The notes: generated by a model from the sequence alone, not told the origin. A stretch of DNA of 64,000 nt from Photobacterium aquimaris (GCF_002954455.1 NZ_MSCC01000001.1:757205-821204), one strand, 5' to 3'. Shown: positions 19,673-30,184, counted from the stretch's first letter. Translations and numbers: made by a program.

Positions 19673-21651
19673 CCCTAACCGTTGATCGTCAGTTAATGTC
19701 ATTAGTGAGTGAGTTTGCATGGATTTTAGAAGATACCTCTGATTTTATGGCTGGTCGCGCAATTGCAGCGATGCAACGTTATCGAGATCAACTATTACCG
19801 CCACTTGCTAATGCAATGATGAAATATGATAGTGTGCATGAGTATTCATGGGCAGCGCCAGGACACCAAGGTGGAGTGGGCTTTCTAAAAACACCAGAAG
19901 GTCAACGCTTCTATAATTATTACGGTGAAGGACTCTTTCGCTCTGATATGGGGATTGAGCGTGGTTCTTTAGGTTCATTACTTGATCATACTGGCGCCTT
20001 TGGTGAAAGTGAAGATTATGCCGCGAAAGTGTTTGGTGCTGATAGATCCTATTCATTAGTAACCGGTACTTCAGGGGCTAATCGTACCATCATGCAAATT
20101 TGTATGAGAGAAAACAACCTCGCTATTTGTGACCGAAATTGTCATAAATCGATAGAGCAGGGATTAATGTTAACCGGGGCATTGCCTGTTTATATGGTTC
20201 CAACCCGTAATCGTTACGGTATTATCGGGCCGATTTATCCAGATCAAATGTCGCCAGAAGGGTTAAAAAAATCAGCAGAAAGTAGTGAACTAACAAAAGC
20301 TCAAGCGGGCGGGCAGGCAACTTATGCAGTGGTAACAAACTGTACTTATGATGGCTTATGTTATAACGCTAAACGTGCTCAAGAGATTTTAAGTGAAAGT
20401 AGCAATCGTATTCACTTTGATGAAGCTTGGTATGGCTATGCTCGTTTTAATCCTATTTATACTGATCACTTTGCAATGCGTGGTGAGCCACAAGATACTC
20501 CTGATGATGGGCCAACAGTATTTGCCACCCATTCAACCCATAAATTATTAAATGCACTTTCTCAAGCATCATGGATTCATGTCCGTAATGGTAAAGATCA
20601 TATTAACTTTGAGCGCTTTAATCAGTCGTATATGATGCATGCAACTACCTCACCTTTATATGCAATCAGTGTATCAAATGATATTGCAGTGTCACAAATG
20701 GCGGGTAACCGTGGTGAGTCATTAACCAATGAAGTAATCAAAGAAGCGGTCGATTATCGTCAAGCGATGGGGCGCTTACACCGTGAGTTTGTTGCGGATG
20801 GTGATTGGTTCTTTAAACCATGGAATGCGGAGTCTATTGTTGATCCTGATACTGGGATTGAATATGCATTTGAAGATGCGCCTGCTGAGTTATTAGCGAC
20901 TAATCAAGATTTTTGGGTCATGAAACCTGGTGATAAATGGCATGGTTTTGATGATATCCCTAAAGATTGGTGTATGCTCGATCCAATTAAGGTCAGTATT
21001 TTAGCGCCAGGTATGGGTGATAACGGTAAGTTACTTGATACTGGTGTCCCTGCTGCATTAGTGACTCAATATCTTACTCGTTTTGGTATTGTTCCAACCC
21101 GTACCACAGACTTCCAAGTGATGTTCTTATTCTCAATGGGAATAACCAAGGGTAAGTGGGCAACGTTAGTTAATACCTTGCTCAGTTTTAAAACCCATTA
21201 TGATAATAATACCCCATTGAGGTCGGTTCTACCTGATTTAGCGGCAAGCCATCCTCATGTGTATGGTGATCTAGGTTTGAAAGACTTAGGTGATAAGATG
21301 TTTAGTTACCTGAAAACCCATACGCCATCTGAAATGTTAAATGCTGCTTATTCAACCCTACCAAAGGCTGACATTACTCCTCGTGCTGCATTTGAAGCTA
21401 TTGTGGCTGATAATGTAGAGATGGTGCCATCGAATAAACTACAAGGCCGTATTGCAGCTAATGCTGTTATTCCTTACCCACCAGGTATTCCGATGCTGAT
21501 GTCTGGTGAGAATTTTGGTGATGCAAATAGTCCTCAAATTGGGTATTTACATAGCTTAGAGGTTTGGGATAAAGAATTCCCTGGTTTTGAGCATGAAACG
21601 GAAGGTACTGAAGTTGAAGATGGTGTTTATCACGTGATGTGTGTGAAGTAG
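19669..21651 (+). CDS. adiA: AdiA-type arginine decarboxylase, catalytic part (separate frame)
   Basis: PLP-dependent decarboxylase core of 660 residues, making agmatine and CO2 from arginine and consuming a proton in acid resistance. Similarity to E. coli AdiA runs without a break from VDEFAWILEDT-like residues to the end (YHVMCVK). The PLP lysine is in ATHSTHKLLNAL, the substrate/cofactor Asp and His in HFDEAWYGYARF. The frame starts with ATG 19669 overlapping the TGA of the wing-domain frame (ATGA). It could be made by reinitiation or, by frameshift, as a normal protein of about 760 residues. All catalytic motifs are kept, so this does not look like a decayed gene. Confidence 0.88.
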   Translation: MTLTVDRQLMSLVSEFAWILEDTSDFMAGRAIAAMQRYRDQLLPPLANAMMKYDSVHEYSWAAPGHQGGVGFLKTPEGQRFYNYYGEGLFRSDMGIERGSLGSLLDHTGAFGESEDYAAKVFGADRSYSLVTGTSGANRTIMQICMRENNLAICDRNCHKSIEQGLMLTGALPVYMVPTRNRYGIIGPIYPDQMSPEGLKKSAESSELTKAQAGGQATYAVVTNCTYDGLCYNAKRAQEILSESSNRIHFDEAWYGYARFNPIYTDHFAMRGEPQDTPDDGPTVFATHSTHKLLNALSQASWIHVRNGKDHINFERFNQSYMMHATTSPLYAISVSNDIAVSQMAGNRGESLTNEVIKEAVDYRQAMGRLHREFVADGDWFFKPWNAESIVDPDTGIEYAFEDAPAELLATNQDFWVMKPGDKWHGFDDIPKDWCMLDPIKVSILAPGMGDNGKLLDTGVPAALVTQYLTRFGIVPTRTTDFQVMFLFSMGITKGKWATLVNTLLSFKTHYDNNTPLRSVLPDLAASHPHVYGDLGLKDLGDKMFSYLKTHTPSEMLNAAYSTLPKADITPRAAFEAIVADNVEMVPSNKLQGRIAANAVIPYPPGIPMLMSGENFGDANSPQIGYLHSLEVWDKEFPGFEHETEGTEVEDGVYHVMCVK

Positions 21652-21718
21652 TTAGACCGCTAACAGACAAACATATTAGCTCTTTATTGTTGATCTTGAT
21701 TGAAATAATCAGATAGCA

Positions 21719-22018
21719 CTAAAGAGCTATTTTAGTTTTAGTAGCTTGGTGTTCAGTATTGAGTTGATAATCAAAATGAACTTTAATATTTTGTTGTGGA
21801 ATAGAACAACAGCTTAATATTTCATTTGGTGCAATAAAAGCGAGTGCATCTTGTTGAGTAACTGATCCTGAGATAAGTTTACATCGACAAGCGCCACAGA
21901 TGCCATTGCGACATTGATATTCTGGCTTAATGCCAGCTTTCTCTAGTTGGGTTAATAAAGGTTCATGGCGATTGCCATAAACCTTAATACCATTAACCGT
22001 AAAGGTTAGTTGACTCAC
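21719..22018 (-). CDS. yfaE: 2Fe-2S ferredoxin YfaE, NrdB maintenance
   Basis: Small [2Fe-2S] ferredoxin of 99 residues that helps to form and repair the diferric-tyrosyl radical cofactor of NrdB. The cluster cysteines are in [12 protein letters not shown] and LSCC. The start is GTG at 22018, overlapping the nrdB stop in GTGA, which suggests translational coupling; the start [10 protein letters not shown] fits the family. It is the last gene of nrdA-nrdB-yfaE. The 3' end overlaps one arm of a 10-bp inverted repeat (TAGCTCTTTA at 21677-21686, TAAAGAGCTA at 21720-21729), possibly an RNA end structure. Confidence 0.92.
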   Translation of the reverse strand: MSQLTFTVNGIKVYGNRHEPLLTQLEKAGIKPEYQCRNGICGACRCKLISGSVTQQDALAFIAPNEILSCCSIPQQNIKVHFDYQLNTEHQATKTKIAL

Positions 22019-23148
22019 AATTCAAAATCACCAAGATCATCAGCACTAATATCATTGTCGATTTGACCAACAAGGTATGAACTGATTTCAGCTTCTTGAG
22101 GAGCAACTTGAACATTATCTGATGATAACCATGAGTTGATCCATGGAATTGGGTTTTGATTTGCACCATCATAAGCAGGACGTAGGCCGACAGCAACCAT
22201 GCGCAAGTTAGTAATATATTCAACATATTGGCATAATATTTCTTTGTTGAGACCAATCATTGAACCATCTTTAAATAGGTATTCTGCCCATTCTTTTTCT
22301 TGCTCAGCCGCCGCTTTAAAGATACTGAAACATTCTTCTTCACATTCTGCTGCAATAAGCGCCATTTGTGGATCATCATGGCCATTACGTAACAGATTCA
22401 ACATATGTTGAGTTCCCGTTAAATGTAATGCTTCATCACGTGCAATTAGCTTGATAATTTTAGCATTGCCTTCCATTAGCTCACGCTCAGCAAAAGCAAA
22501 CGAACAAGCAAAGCTAACATAGAAACGAATCGCTTCTAATGCATTGACTGACATTAGGCATAAGTACAGTTTCTTTTTGATGTCATGTAAATCAACAGTG
22601 AAAGCAATGCCATCAGCAGAGTGTTGTCCTTCACCATAACGATGATAGTCATTGGTTGCTGTGATTAAATCATCATAGTATTTAGAGATGTCACCTGCAC
22701 GCTTAATGATGTGTTCATTACGGACAATATCATCGAAAATAAGTGATGGGTTATTAACGATATTACGAATAATGTGCGTATAAGAGCGTGAATGGATCGT
22801 TTCTGAAAACGACCATGTTTCAATCCATGTTTCTAATTCTGGTAGTGAAACGATAGGCAATAATGCTACGTTTGGACTACGGCCTTGAATTGAATCAAGT
22901 AAAGTTTGATATTTTAAATTACTGATAAAAATATGCTTTTCATGATCTGGCAAGTTATTGTAATCAATGCGATCACCAGAGACATCCACTTCTTCTGGAC
23001 GCCAAAAAAAGCTTAATTGCTTTTCAATCAATTTTTCGAAAATTTCAAATTTTTGTTGGTCATAACGGGCAACATTGACTGATTGACCAAAAAACATTGG
23101 TTCTTTAAGTTGGTCGTTGCTAGTTTGACAAAAAGTACTATAGGCCAT
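22015..23148 (-). CDS. nrdB: Class Ia ribonucleotide reductase, beta subunit NrdB
   Basis: Radical-generating R2 subunit, 377 residues, which supplies the tyrosyl radical to NrdA. The radical Tyr lies in [11 protein letters not shown], the iron ligands in the neighbouring helices ([23 protein letters not shown]). The C-terminal tail ...DDLGDFEL is the segment that docks into NrdA. A GAGGATATC site precedes the ATG at 23148. Cotranscribed with nrdA (46-base gap) and translationally coupled to yfaE. Confidence 0.97.
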   Translation of the reverse strand: MAYSTFCQTSNDQLKEPMFFGQSVNVARYDQQKFEIFEKLIEKQLSFFWRPEEVDVSGDRIDYNNLPDHEKHIFISNLKYQTLLDSIQGRSPNVALLPIVSLPELETWIETWSFSETIHSRSYTHIIRNIVNNPSLIFDDIVRNEHIIKRAGDISKYYDDLITATNDYHRYGEGQHSADGIAFTVDLHDIKKKLYLCLMSVNALEAIRFYVSFACSFAFAERELMEGNAKIIKLIARDEALHLTGTQHMLNLLRNGHDDPQMALIAAECEEECFSIFKAAAEQEKEWAEYLFKDGSMIGLNKEILCQYVEYITNLRMVAVGLRPAYDGANQNPIPWINSWLSSDNVQVAPQEAEISSYLVGQIDNDISADDLGDFEL

Positions 23149-23164
23149 GATATCCTCAAATCAC

Positions 23165-23186
23165 AAGGGAGCCATAAGACTCCCTT
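23165..23186. other. Hairpin in the nrdA-nrdB intergenic gap
   Basis: Arms AAGGGAG and CTCCCTT with an 8-base loop. On the nrd strand no T run follows, so it is likely an mRNA processing or stability element rather than a terminator. Confidence 0.5.
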
Positions 23187-23194
23187 TTGAATGC

Positions 23195-25462
23195 TTAAAT
23201 TTTACAACTCGTACAATCATCGCCACTCAGGTCGCTTTGGCTATCAGATGCGCCATCTCGAGTGTTATGGTAGTACAGTGTCTTAACACCTAACTTATAA
23301 GCATTAAGCAGATCTTTTAGTAACAGCTTCATTGGAACTCTGCCACCAACTTGCTTGCTCGGATCGTAGTTAGTATTTGCCGAGATAGCCTGATCAATAA
23401 ATTTCTGCATAATGCCAACAAGTTGTAGGTAGCCATCGTTGCTGCCAATATTCCAAAGTAACTCGTAGTTGTCTTTGTATTTAGCAAACTCAGGAACAAC
23501 TTGCTTGAGGATACCATCTTTTGATGCCTTAACGGAAACGTATCCACGTGGTGGCTCAATACCATTGGTCGCATTTGAGATTTGCGATGATGTTTCTGAT
23601 GGCATCAATGCTGATAATGTTGAGTTACGTAGACCGTGTGTTTTAATTTCTTCGCGTAAGGTTTCCCAATCGTAATGCAATTCAGCACTGCAAATATTAT
23701 CGATATCTTTTTTGTAAGTATCGATTGGTAAAATACCTTGAGCATAGGTTGTCTCGTTAAATAACGGACATGGGCCTTGTTCTTTTGCCAAATTAACTGA
23801 TGCTTTCAATAAGTAGTATTGAATTGCTTCAAAAGCTTCGTGAGTAAGGTTATTTGCACTTCCATCAGAATAACGCACACCATGTTTAGCAAGGTAATAA
23901 GCAAAGTTGATAACACCAACACCTAATGTACGACGGTTCATGGTCGAACGACGTGCAGCAGGTAATGGGTAATCTTGGTAATCTAATAATGCATCAAGTG
24001 CACGCACTGTTAGCTCAGCAAGTTCTTCTAAATCATCTAACGTATCAATTGCACCTAAGTTAAATGCAGATAACGTACATAATGCTATTTCACCGTCTTC
24101 ATCTTCAACATTTCGTAATGGCTTGGTTGGTAGCGCAATCTCAAGACATAAGTTTGATTGACGAATCGGTGCAACAGCCGGATCAAACGGACTGTGGGTA
24201 TTACAGTGGTCAACGTTTTGAATGTAGATACGACCAGTAGAAGCTCGCTCTTGCATTAGCAATGAGAATAGTTCAATCGCTTTAATCGATTGTTTCTTAA
24301 TGCTTTCATCTTGCTCATACAAGTTATATAGACGTTCAAATTCTACCTGATCGGCAAAAAATGCATCATATAACCCTGGAACATCAGATGGAGAGAACAA
24401 TGAGATGTTCTGACCTTTGATTAAGCGGGTGTACATTAATTTGTTAATTTGTACACCGTAATCCATATGACGAACACGGTTTTCTTCTACACCACGGTTG
24501 TTTTTAAGCACCAGTAGTGACTCAACTTCGCGGTGCCAAATAGGGTAGAATAATGTTGCTGCGCCACCACGAACACCGCCTTGAGAACAACATTTAACCG
24601 CTGTTTGGAAGTATTTATAGAATGGAATACAACCAGTATGGAAAGCTTCACCACCACGAATTTCAGAACCTAATGCACGGATTCGACCAGCGTTGATACC
24701 AATACCTGCGCGTTGTGAAACATAACGTACAATTGAGCTTGCTGTTGCGTTGATTGAATCAAGGCTATCATCACATTCGATCAATACACATGAGCTGAAT
24801 TGACGTGTAGGTGTACGTACTCCTGACATGATCGGCGTTGGTAGTGAAATTTTGAACGTCGAAGATGCATCATAAAAACGTTTGATGTAATCGAGACGTG
24901 TTTCTTTTGGGTATTTATTAAATAGTGCTGCAGCAATTAATAAGTAAAGAAATTGTGCGCTCTCAAAGATTTCACCTGATACACGGTTTTGAACAAGGTA
25001 TTTACCTTCAAGTTGCTTAACCGCAGCATAAGAGAAATTCATGTCGCGCCAGTGATCGATAAAGGTATCCATCACTGCAAATTCTTCTTCAGTGTAATCG
25101 TCTAGTAAGTGGCTATCATACTTACCTTTAGCTACTAAATTTGTAACATGGCTAAATAGCGTAGGTGGCTCAAATTGACCATAGGCTTTTTTACGAAGAT
25201 GGAAAATTGCCAATCGAGCTGCAAGATATTGGTAATCAGGCGTTTCTTCTGAAATAAGATCAGCTGCCGCTTTGATGATAGTTTCGTGAATATCATCAGT
25301 ACGAATACCGTCATAAAACTGGATGTGTGACTTTAGTTCGACTTGAGAGACCGATACATTTTCTAGGCCTTCAGCAGCCCAATCTATAACACGGTGAATC
25401 TTGTCGAGATCGATAAGTTCTTTACGACCGTCGCGCTTAGTAACTGTTAGTTGTTGAGTCAT
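23195..25462 (-). CDS. nrdA: Class Ia ribonucleotide reductase, alpha subunit NrdA
   Basis: Catalytic R1 subunit (755 residues) that reduces ribonucleoside diphosphates to deoxy forms. The N-terminal ATP-cone (about 5-95) gives dATP feedback control. The active site is intact: Cys in FSSCVLIECDD, the Asn/Cys/Glu triad in SNLCLEIALPT and Cys in LCTLSAFNLG. The redox-active tail ends DDCTSCKI. NrdR-like boxes, a TATAAT and a perfect DnaA box lie upstream, in line with replication-linked control known from E. coli. Confidence 0.98.
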   Translation of the reverse strand: MTQQLTVTKRDGRKELIDLDKIHRVIDWAAEGLENVSVSQVELKSHIQFYDGIRTDDIHETIIKAAADLISEETPDYQYLAARLAIFHLRKKAYGQFEPPTLFSHVTNLVAKGKYDSHLLDDYTEEEFAVMDTFIDHWRDMNFSYAAVKQLEGKYLVQNRVSGEIFESAQFLYLLIAAALFNKYPKETRLDYIKRFYDASSTFKISLPTPIMSGVRTPTRQFSSCVLIECDDSLDSINATASSIVRYVSQRAGIGINAGRIRALGSEIRGGEAFHTGCIPFYKYFQTAVKCCSQGGVRGGAATLFYPIWHREVESLLVLKNNRGVEENRVRHMDYGVQINKLMYTRLIKGQNISLFSPSDVPGLYDAFFADQVEFERLYNLYEQDESIKKQSIKAIELFSLLMQERASTGRIYIQNVDHCNTHSPFDPAVAPIRQSNLCLEIALPTKPLRNVEDEDGEIALCTLSAFNLGAIDTLDDLEELAELTVRALDALLDYQDYPLPAARRSTMNRRTLGVGVINFAYYLAKHGVRYSDGSANNLTHEAFEAIQYYLLKASVNLAKEQGPCPLFNETTYAQGILPIDTYKKDIDNICSAELHYDWETLREEIKTHGLRNSTLSALMPSETSSQISNATNGIEPPRGYVSVKASKDGILKQVVPEFAKYKDNYELLWNIGSNDGYLQLVGIMQKFIDQAISANTNYDPSKQVGGRVPMKLLLKDLLNAYKLGVKTLYYHNTRDGASDSQSDLSGDDCTSCKI

Positions 25463-25543
25463 TTTTTGTTATTTTCCCAGTTTTCCTTGCGGATGATATT
25501 TTTTTGCACTTTATCTATTAGATTAGCAAAGAATGTGATCTTT

Positions 25544-25549
25544 ATTATA
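25544..25549 (-). promoter_or_regulatory. nrdA -10 element
   Basis: On the minus strand a perfect TATAAT lies about 80 bases upstream of the nrdA start. The -35 region (about 25567-25572, TGTTTT) is poor and overlaps the first NrdR-like box. Confidence 0.5.
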
Positions 25550-25569
25550 AATACTGTTATTTAGCTAAA

Positions 25570-25617
25570 ACACTATATGTTGGGGTCTTTAGCGAAAGTG
25601 TTTACAAGATAGTGGTG
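25570..25617. promoter_or_regulatory. Tandem NrdR-like boxes upstream of nrdA
   Basis: ACACTATATGTTGGGG at 25570-25585 matches 13 of 16 positions of the NrdR box. A weaker match starts at 25602 (TTACAAGATAGTGGTG). The 32-base offset is about three helical turns, the spacing typical of NrdR box pairs. The first overlaps the probable -35. Confidence 0.6.
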
Positions 25618-25654
25618 AATGCGTGGTTTTGCAAGATGGTATTTTTTGACCAGC

Positions 25655-25663
25655 TGTGGATAA
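25655..25663 (-). promoter_or_regulatory. Perfect DnaA box upstream of nrdA
   Basis: TGTGGATAA on the plus strand is TTATCCACA on the nrdA strand, an exact consensus DnaA box. E. coli nrdAB is also controlled by DnaA boxes upstream. The remainder of the gap to ubiG (about 25664-25919) is AT-rich with no gene. The ubiG end carries a hairpin AAGGAGAT/ATCTCCTT at 25920-25941. Confidence 0.6.
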
Positions 25664-25961
25664 CATGGGGATTTCAATAAAAAGTTAGTACCAACTCACT
25701 GATGTAGCGAATAGCATCAAATAGATAGTAAAAATCAATGCTTTTTGAGTTATTTTTTTAGATAAATAAAATTTATTTTTATTGCTTTTTTGTCGCGAAT
25801 TTGAGCTAAGTAAATGGTGGTTTTTTAACTAAAGAAAGTGTTAATAGCCCTTGATCTTACTGGTTTTTTTTGATTTAAAAATGTGAAATAGATTTGAGTT
25901 TGTTAGCAGTATGTTGCTAAAGGAGATAAAGTCATCTCCTTCAATATTCGTTTTAGGTTGA

Positions 25962-26672
25962 CTACAATGGTTTGATGGTATGAACGATATAATTCACATC
26001 AACGTTATTACCCAGACTATAGCTGTTGGTGAGCGGATTGTAGTGAAGTCCAATAATGTGACGATCTTGCAGTGGTGTGCGATCAATCATGGCAATTAAT
26101 TCGGATGGACGAATGAATTTTTGATGGTCATGTGTTCCTTTGGGGACTAACTTCATGACATATTCAGCACCAACGATGGCAAATAAATACGATTTAATAT
26201 TACGATTCAATGTTGAGAAGAATACATGGCCACCAGGTTTAACCATTTTGGCACATGAAGCAATCACCGATGCAGGATCTGGAACATGCTCTAGCATTTC
26301 CATACATGTTACAACATCGTAAGTTTCATGGTGATGTTCTGCATGTTCTTCCGCTGTTGATTGAACATAATCAAGTTTCGTACCGGTCTCTAAAGCATGT
26401 AGTTTTGCCACCATTAGCGGCTCTTTTCCCATATCAAGGCCTGTAACATGCGCTCCTTCAATTGCCATGCTTTCGGCTAAAATGCCACCACCACAACCAA
26501 CATCAAGTACTTTTTTGCCAAATAAGCCATTAGCATTATCAATGATGTAATTTAAGCGTAACGGATTAATTTGATGAAGTGGTTTAAATTCGCCTTCTAG
26601 ATCCCACCAGCGTGAGGCTATTTGTTCAAATTTTTCGATTTCTGCAAGGTCAACATTGCGTGATTTGGTCAT
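25962..26672 (-). CDS. ubiG: Ubiquinone biosynthesis O-methyltransferase UbiG
   Basis: SAM-dependent O-methyltransferase (236 residues) carrying out both O-methylations in ubiquinone synthesis. SAM motif I is [16 protein letters not shown], followed by the motif for the acidic residue (VTGLDMG) and the family segments [11 protein letters not shown] and VFFSTLNRN. The N-terminus ([19 protein letters not shown]) is typical. Located between nrdAB and gyrA as in E. coli, but divergent from gyrA. Confidence 0.95.
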   Translation of the reverse strand: MTKSRNVDLAEIEKFEQIASRWWDLEGEFKPLHQINPLRLNYIIDNANGLFGKKVLDVGCGGGILAESMAIEGAHVTGLDMGKEPLMVAKLHALETGTKLDYVQSTAEEHAEHHHETYDVVTCMEMLEHVPDPASVIASCAKMVKPGGHVFFSTLNRNIKSYLFAIVGAEYVMKLVPKGTHDHQKFIRPSELIAMIDRTPLQDRHIIGLHYNPLTNSYSLGNNVDVNYIVHTIKPL

Positions 26673-26795
26673 GTTTGTGGGGCCATTTTCCTTAATTGAT
26701 ACTCACTATTATGCGAAATAAAGCGCTAGTTGCAAAGGATAACTGTCATAAATGCTGATTGAGAAGAGGATATTGATAATAACAAAATTATATGG

Positions 26796-26824
26796 TCGCC
26801 AAGTACAATTATGCTACTTGGCGA
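26796..26824 (-). terminator. Hairpin after the small membrane ORF
   Basis: Perfect 10-bp arms TCGCCAAGTA and TACTTGGCGA with a 9-base loop, 10 bases past the stop of the 47-residue gene. The downstream T content is weak. Confidence 0.6.
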
Positions 26825-26833
26825 AATGAAGTA

Positions 26834-26977
26834 TTACTCATTAAAACTATTTATTGTAGTTGGAATAAATTCTGGCGTGAACATACCACCAAACAAAGTG
26901 GTAATAGCAAGAATGAGCATTAAGATATATTTACCAATAATGATTGATAGACCAATCATGTTAATAGCTGCATCCAT
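26834..26977 (-). CDS. 47-residue small membrane protein
   Basis: Unrecognised short gene on the minus strand. ATG 26977 is preceded by a good GAGGA site seven bases away. The product (MDAAINMIGLSIIIGKYILM... ending INSFNE) has one or two hydrophobic stretches between residues 5 and 32, so it is probably an inner-membrane single-span protein. A perfect hairpin follows its stop. The gene lies alone in a 792-base gap between ubiG and gyrA. The ribosome site, the hydrophobic pattern and the terminator-like hairpin together support a real gene; the function is unknown. Confidence 0.65.
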   Translation of the reverse strand: MDAAINMIGLSIIIGKYILMLILAITTLFGGMFTPEFIPTTINSFNE

Positions 26978-27399
26978 TACTTTGTCCTCAGTAAGTTTAT
27001 GCATTAATAAGTCTGGAATGTTTAATTTAACGTAGAGGTTATTTTAAACATCAATGTATTCGCTATTGTGAAAATATATCCGTTACCGCAATAGCAAATA
27101 GTTTATATAGTGTGTTCAATTATGATGATTGATAAATGGTCAAATGTCGCTTTTTTGATTTTATTTTGTTAATTTTAAGCCATTTCACCTATAAAACTGT
27201 GTTACCTCTTATTTTTACAAATGGTTACACACTCTGTAGGTTAAAGAGAGTAGTTTAGGTGGTCAGTATAATGAACAATAAATAAACAGTGGAGTGCGGT
27301 TAATCCACAGATGTGACGATGTTTGTTTCTGTTTTCTTTAAATTCCGCTAAATTACTCATAACATAAGTCGTGAAAGGTGGTCTATTTAGGCTGAAATA

Positions 27400-27408
27400 T
27401 GCTATATT
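27400..27408 (+). promoter_or_regulatory. Candidate extended -10 promoter of gyrA
   Basis: TGCTATATT is an extended -10 (TGnTATATT) about 55 bases upstream of the gyrA ATG; no good -35 is seen. gyrA promoters are typically induced by relaxation through the -10 region. The remaining upstream bases 26978-27399 hold no further gene I can support. Confidence 0.45.
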
Positions 27409-27464
27409 ATTGCACCTTGCACGTATAAAAATACGACAGAAATTACCTGAGGGATATTGGCTCC

Positions 27465-30131
27465 ATGAGCGATCTTGCAAAAGAGATCACGCCCATAAAT
27501 ATTGAAGAGGAGCTGAAAAGCTCTTATCTCGACTATGCGATGTCAGTTATCGTTGGTCGTGCTCTTCCTGATGTGCGTGATGGCCTTAAGCCTGTGCACC
27601 GCCGCGTTTTATTCGCGATGAATGTGCTAGGCAATGACTGGAATAAAGCATATAAGAAATCTGCCCGTGTGGTAGGTGATGTTATCGGTAAGTATCACCC
27701 ACACGGTGATAGTGCTGTATACGATACTATTGTTCGTATGGCGCAGCCGTTCTCACTTCGTTACATGCTCGTAGATGGTCAAGGTAACTTCGGTTCAATC
27801 GATGGCGACTCTGCCGCTGCGATGCGTTATACCGAAGTCCGTATGTCTAAAATTGCCCATGAATTATTGGCTGATTTAGACAAAGAAACGGTTGACTACG
27901 TTCCTAACTATGATGGAACTGAGCAAATACCAGCAGTTTTACCAACAAAGATCCCGAACCTATTGGTGAACGGTTCTTCTGGTATTGCGGTAGGTATGGC
28001 AACGAATATACCACCCCATAACCTTGGCGAAGTGATTAACGGCTGTTTAGCGTACATCAATGATGAGAGCATCACTATTGATCAGCTAATGGAATATATT
28101 CCAGGCCCAGACTTCCCAACAGCTGCAATGATCAATGGCCGTAAAGGTATCGTTGACGCTTATCATACTGGTCGCGGTAAAGTTTACATGCGTGCCAAAG
28201 CTGAAATCGAAACTGAAAAGAATGGTCGCGAAACCATTATTGTTCATGAGATTCCATACCAAGTTAACAAAGCACGCTTAATTGAAAAAATTGCCGAGCT
28301 TGTTAAAGATAAGAAAGTTGAAGGTATCAGTGCACTACGTGATGAGTCGGATAAAGACGGCATGCGTATTGTTATCGAATGTAAGCGTGATGCGGTTGGT
28401 GAAGTTGTTCTAAACAATCTTTATGCTCAAACTCAATTACAAACTACATTTGGTATCAACATGGTTGCGCTTGATAATGGCCAACCTAAGATCTTTAACC
28501 TAAAAGAAATGATTAAGTGCTTCGTTAATCACCGTCGTGAAGTGGTGACTCGTCGTACTATTTACGAATTGCGCAAAGCGCGTGATCGTGCTCATATTCT
28601 TGAAGGTCTTGCTCTTGCACTAGCAAATATCGATGAAATCATTGAATTAATTCGTCAAACAAATACACCAGCAGAAGCTAAAGCAGCTTTAGTTGCTCGT
28701 GGTTGGCAGTTAGGTAACGTTGCAGCAATGCTTGAGCGTGCCGGTACTGATGCTGCGCGTCCTGATTGGCTAGAAGAGCAGTTTGGTATCCGTGACAATC
28801 AATACTATTTAACTGAGCAACAAGCACAAGCTATTCTTGACTTGCGCTTACATAAGTTAACTGGTCTTGAGCACGGTAAAATTCTTGAAGAATATAAGCA
28901 ACTTCTTGAAGAAATCGCTGAGCTAATGTTCATTCTATCAAGCTCTGAGCGTTTGATGGAAGTGATCCGTGAAGAATTAGAGCTAGTGAAAGAACAGTTC
29001 AACGATGAACGTCGTACTGAAATCACAGCAGCAAGTAATGATATCGATTTAGAAGATCTGATCACTAAAGAAGACGTTGTTGTTACGCTTTCTCACGAAG
29101 GTTATGTTAAGTACCAAGTTTTGAGCGACTACGAAGCACAACGTCGTGGCGGTAAAGGTAAAGCAGCAACGCGCATGAAGGAAGAAGACTTCATTGAACG
29201 TTTGTTGGTTGCTAATACCCATGACACGATTCTATGTTTCTCTAGCCGCGGTCGTATGTACTGGCTGAAGGTATACCAATTACCATTAGCAAGCCGTACT
29301 GCACGTGGTAAGCCAATTGTGAATATTCTACCGCTTGAAGAAAATGAGCGTATTACCGCTATTCTTCCTGTACGTGAATACACTGAAGATAAATTTGTCT
29401 TCATGGCAACAGCTGATGGTACTGTTAAGAAAACACCATTAACTGACTTCAGTCGTCCTCGTAGTGCCGGTATTATTGCGGTTAATCTACGTGAAGGCGA
29501 TTCATTGATCGGTGTTGACGTAACTGACGGCGATTGCGATATCATGCTGTTCTCAGCATTTGGTAAAGTGGTTCGTTTCTACGAAAGCCCTGTGATTGAT
29601 GCTGAAGGCAACGCGAAAGGCGGTGTTCGTGGCATGGGTCGTACAGCAGCTGGTGTTCGTGGTATCAAACTTGCTGAAGGCGATAAAGTTGTCTCGTTAA
29701 TTGTTCCACACAATGAAGGCGATATTCTTACAGTAACTGAAAATGGTTACGGTAAGCGTACTGAGCTTGCAGAGTACCCGGCGAAAAGCCGTGCAACGCA
29801 AGGTGTGGTATCAATTAAAGTCTCTGAGCGTAATGGTAGCGTAGTTGGTGCTGTTCAAGCTGAAGACGGCGATGAGTTTATGATGATCACCAACGGTGGC
29901 ACACTGGTTCGTACTCGTGTTGCTGAAGTTAGCCGTGTTGGTCGTAATACTCAAGGTGTGACGCTTATTCGTACTGCCGAAGACGAAAAAGTTGTTGGCC
30001 TACAACGTATTGATGAGCCTGCTGAAGTAGAATTAATTGAAGATGCAGAATTAGTTGATGGTGAAGCTGTTGCAAATACAGAACAATCAGCAACAGACGC
30101 AGAATCAGGTGATTCAACCGAGCAAGAATAA
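27465..30131 (+). CDS. gyrA: DNA gyrase subunit A
   Basis: Breakage-reunion subunit of gyrase (888 residues), introducing negative supercoils with GyrB. The catalytic Tyr122 is in [10 protein letters not shown]. The quinolone-resistance region is wild type at the main positions: Ser83 and Asp87 in [11 protein letters not shown]. coli numbering. The C-terminal beta-pinwheel starts after the GyrA-box QRRGGKG. The acidic tail (about 850-888, rich in Glu/Asp/Ala) is typical. The start [18 protein letters not shown] agrees with the family. Confidence 0.98.
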   Translation: MSDLAKEITPINIEEELKSSYLDYAMSVIVGRALPDVRDGLKPVHRRVLFAMNVLGNDWNKAYKKSARVVGDVIGKYHPHGDSAVYDTIVRMAQPFSLRYMLVDGQGNFGSIDGDSAAAMRYTEVRMSKIAHELLADLDKETVDYVPNYDGTEQIPAVLPTKIPNLLVNGSSGIAVGMATNIPPHNLGEVINGCLAYINDESITIDQLMEYIPGPDFPTAAMINGRKGIVDAYHTGRGKVYMRAKAEIETEKNGRETIIVHEIPYQVNKARLIEKIAELVKDKKVEGISALRDESDKDGMRIVIECKRDAVGEVVLNNLYAQTQLQTTFGINMVALDNGQPKIFNLKEMIKCFVNHRREVVTRRTIYELRKARDRAHILEGLALALANIDEIIELIRQTNTPAEAKAALVARGWQLGNVAAMLERAGTDAARPDWLEEQFGIRDNQYYLTEQQAQAILDLRLHKLTGLEHGKILEEYKQLLEEIAELMFILSSSERLMEVIREELELVKEQFNDERRTEITAASNDIDLEDLITKEDVVVTLSHEGYVKYQVLSDYEAQRRGGKGKAATRMKEEDFIERLLVANTHDTILCFSSRGRMYWLKVYQLPLASRTARGKPIVNILPLEENERITAILPVREYTEDKFVFMATADGTVKKTPLTDFSRPRSAGIIAVNLREGDSLIGVDVTDGDCDIMLFSAFGKVVRFYESPVIDAEGNAKGGVRGMGRTAAGVRGIKLAEGDKVVSLIVPHNEGDILTVTENGYGKRTELAEYPAKSRATQGVVSIKVSERNGSVVGAVQAEDGDEFMMITNGGTLVRTRVAEVSRVGRNTQGVTLIRTAEDEKVVGLQRIDEPAEVELIEDAELVDGEAVANTEQSATDAESGDSTEQE

Positions 30132-30155
30132 GCCTTATAGTGCTTTATTCTAAAT

Positions 30156-30184
30156 AAAACGCAGCCATTAAGCTGCGTTTTTTT
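30156..30184 (+). terminator. Terminator of gyrA
   Basis: Stem AAAACGCAGC/GCTGCGTTTT with 6-base loop and a T7 tract. Confidence 0.9.

Noticed and set aside
27301-27312. TTAATCCACAGA near gyrA resembles a DnaA box.
   Set aside because: An extra A breaks the TTATNCACA register.
29129-29545. 138-codon open frame opposite gyrA.
   Set aside because: Antisense to the conserved C-terminal domain of gyrA; composition is Ser/Arg-rich, typical of a shadow frame.
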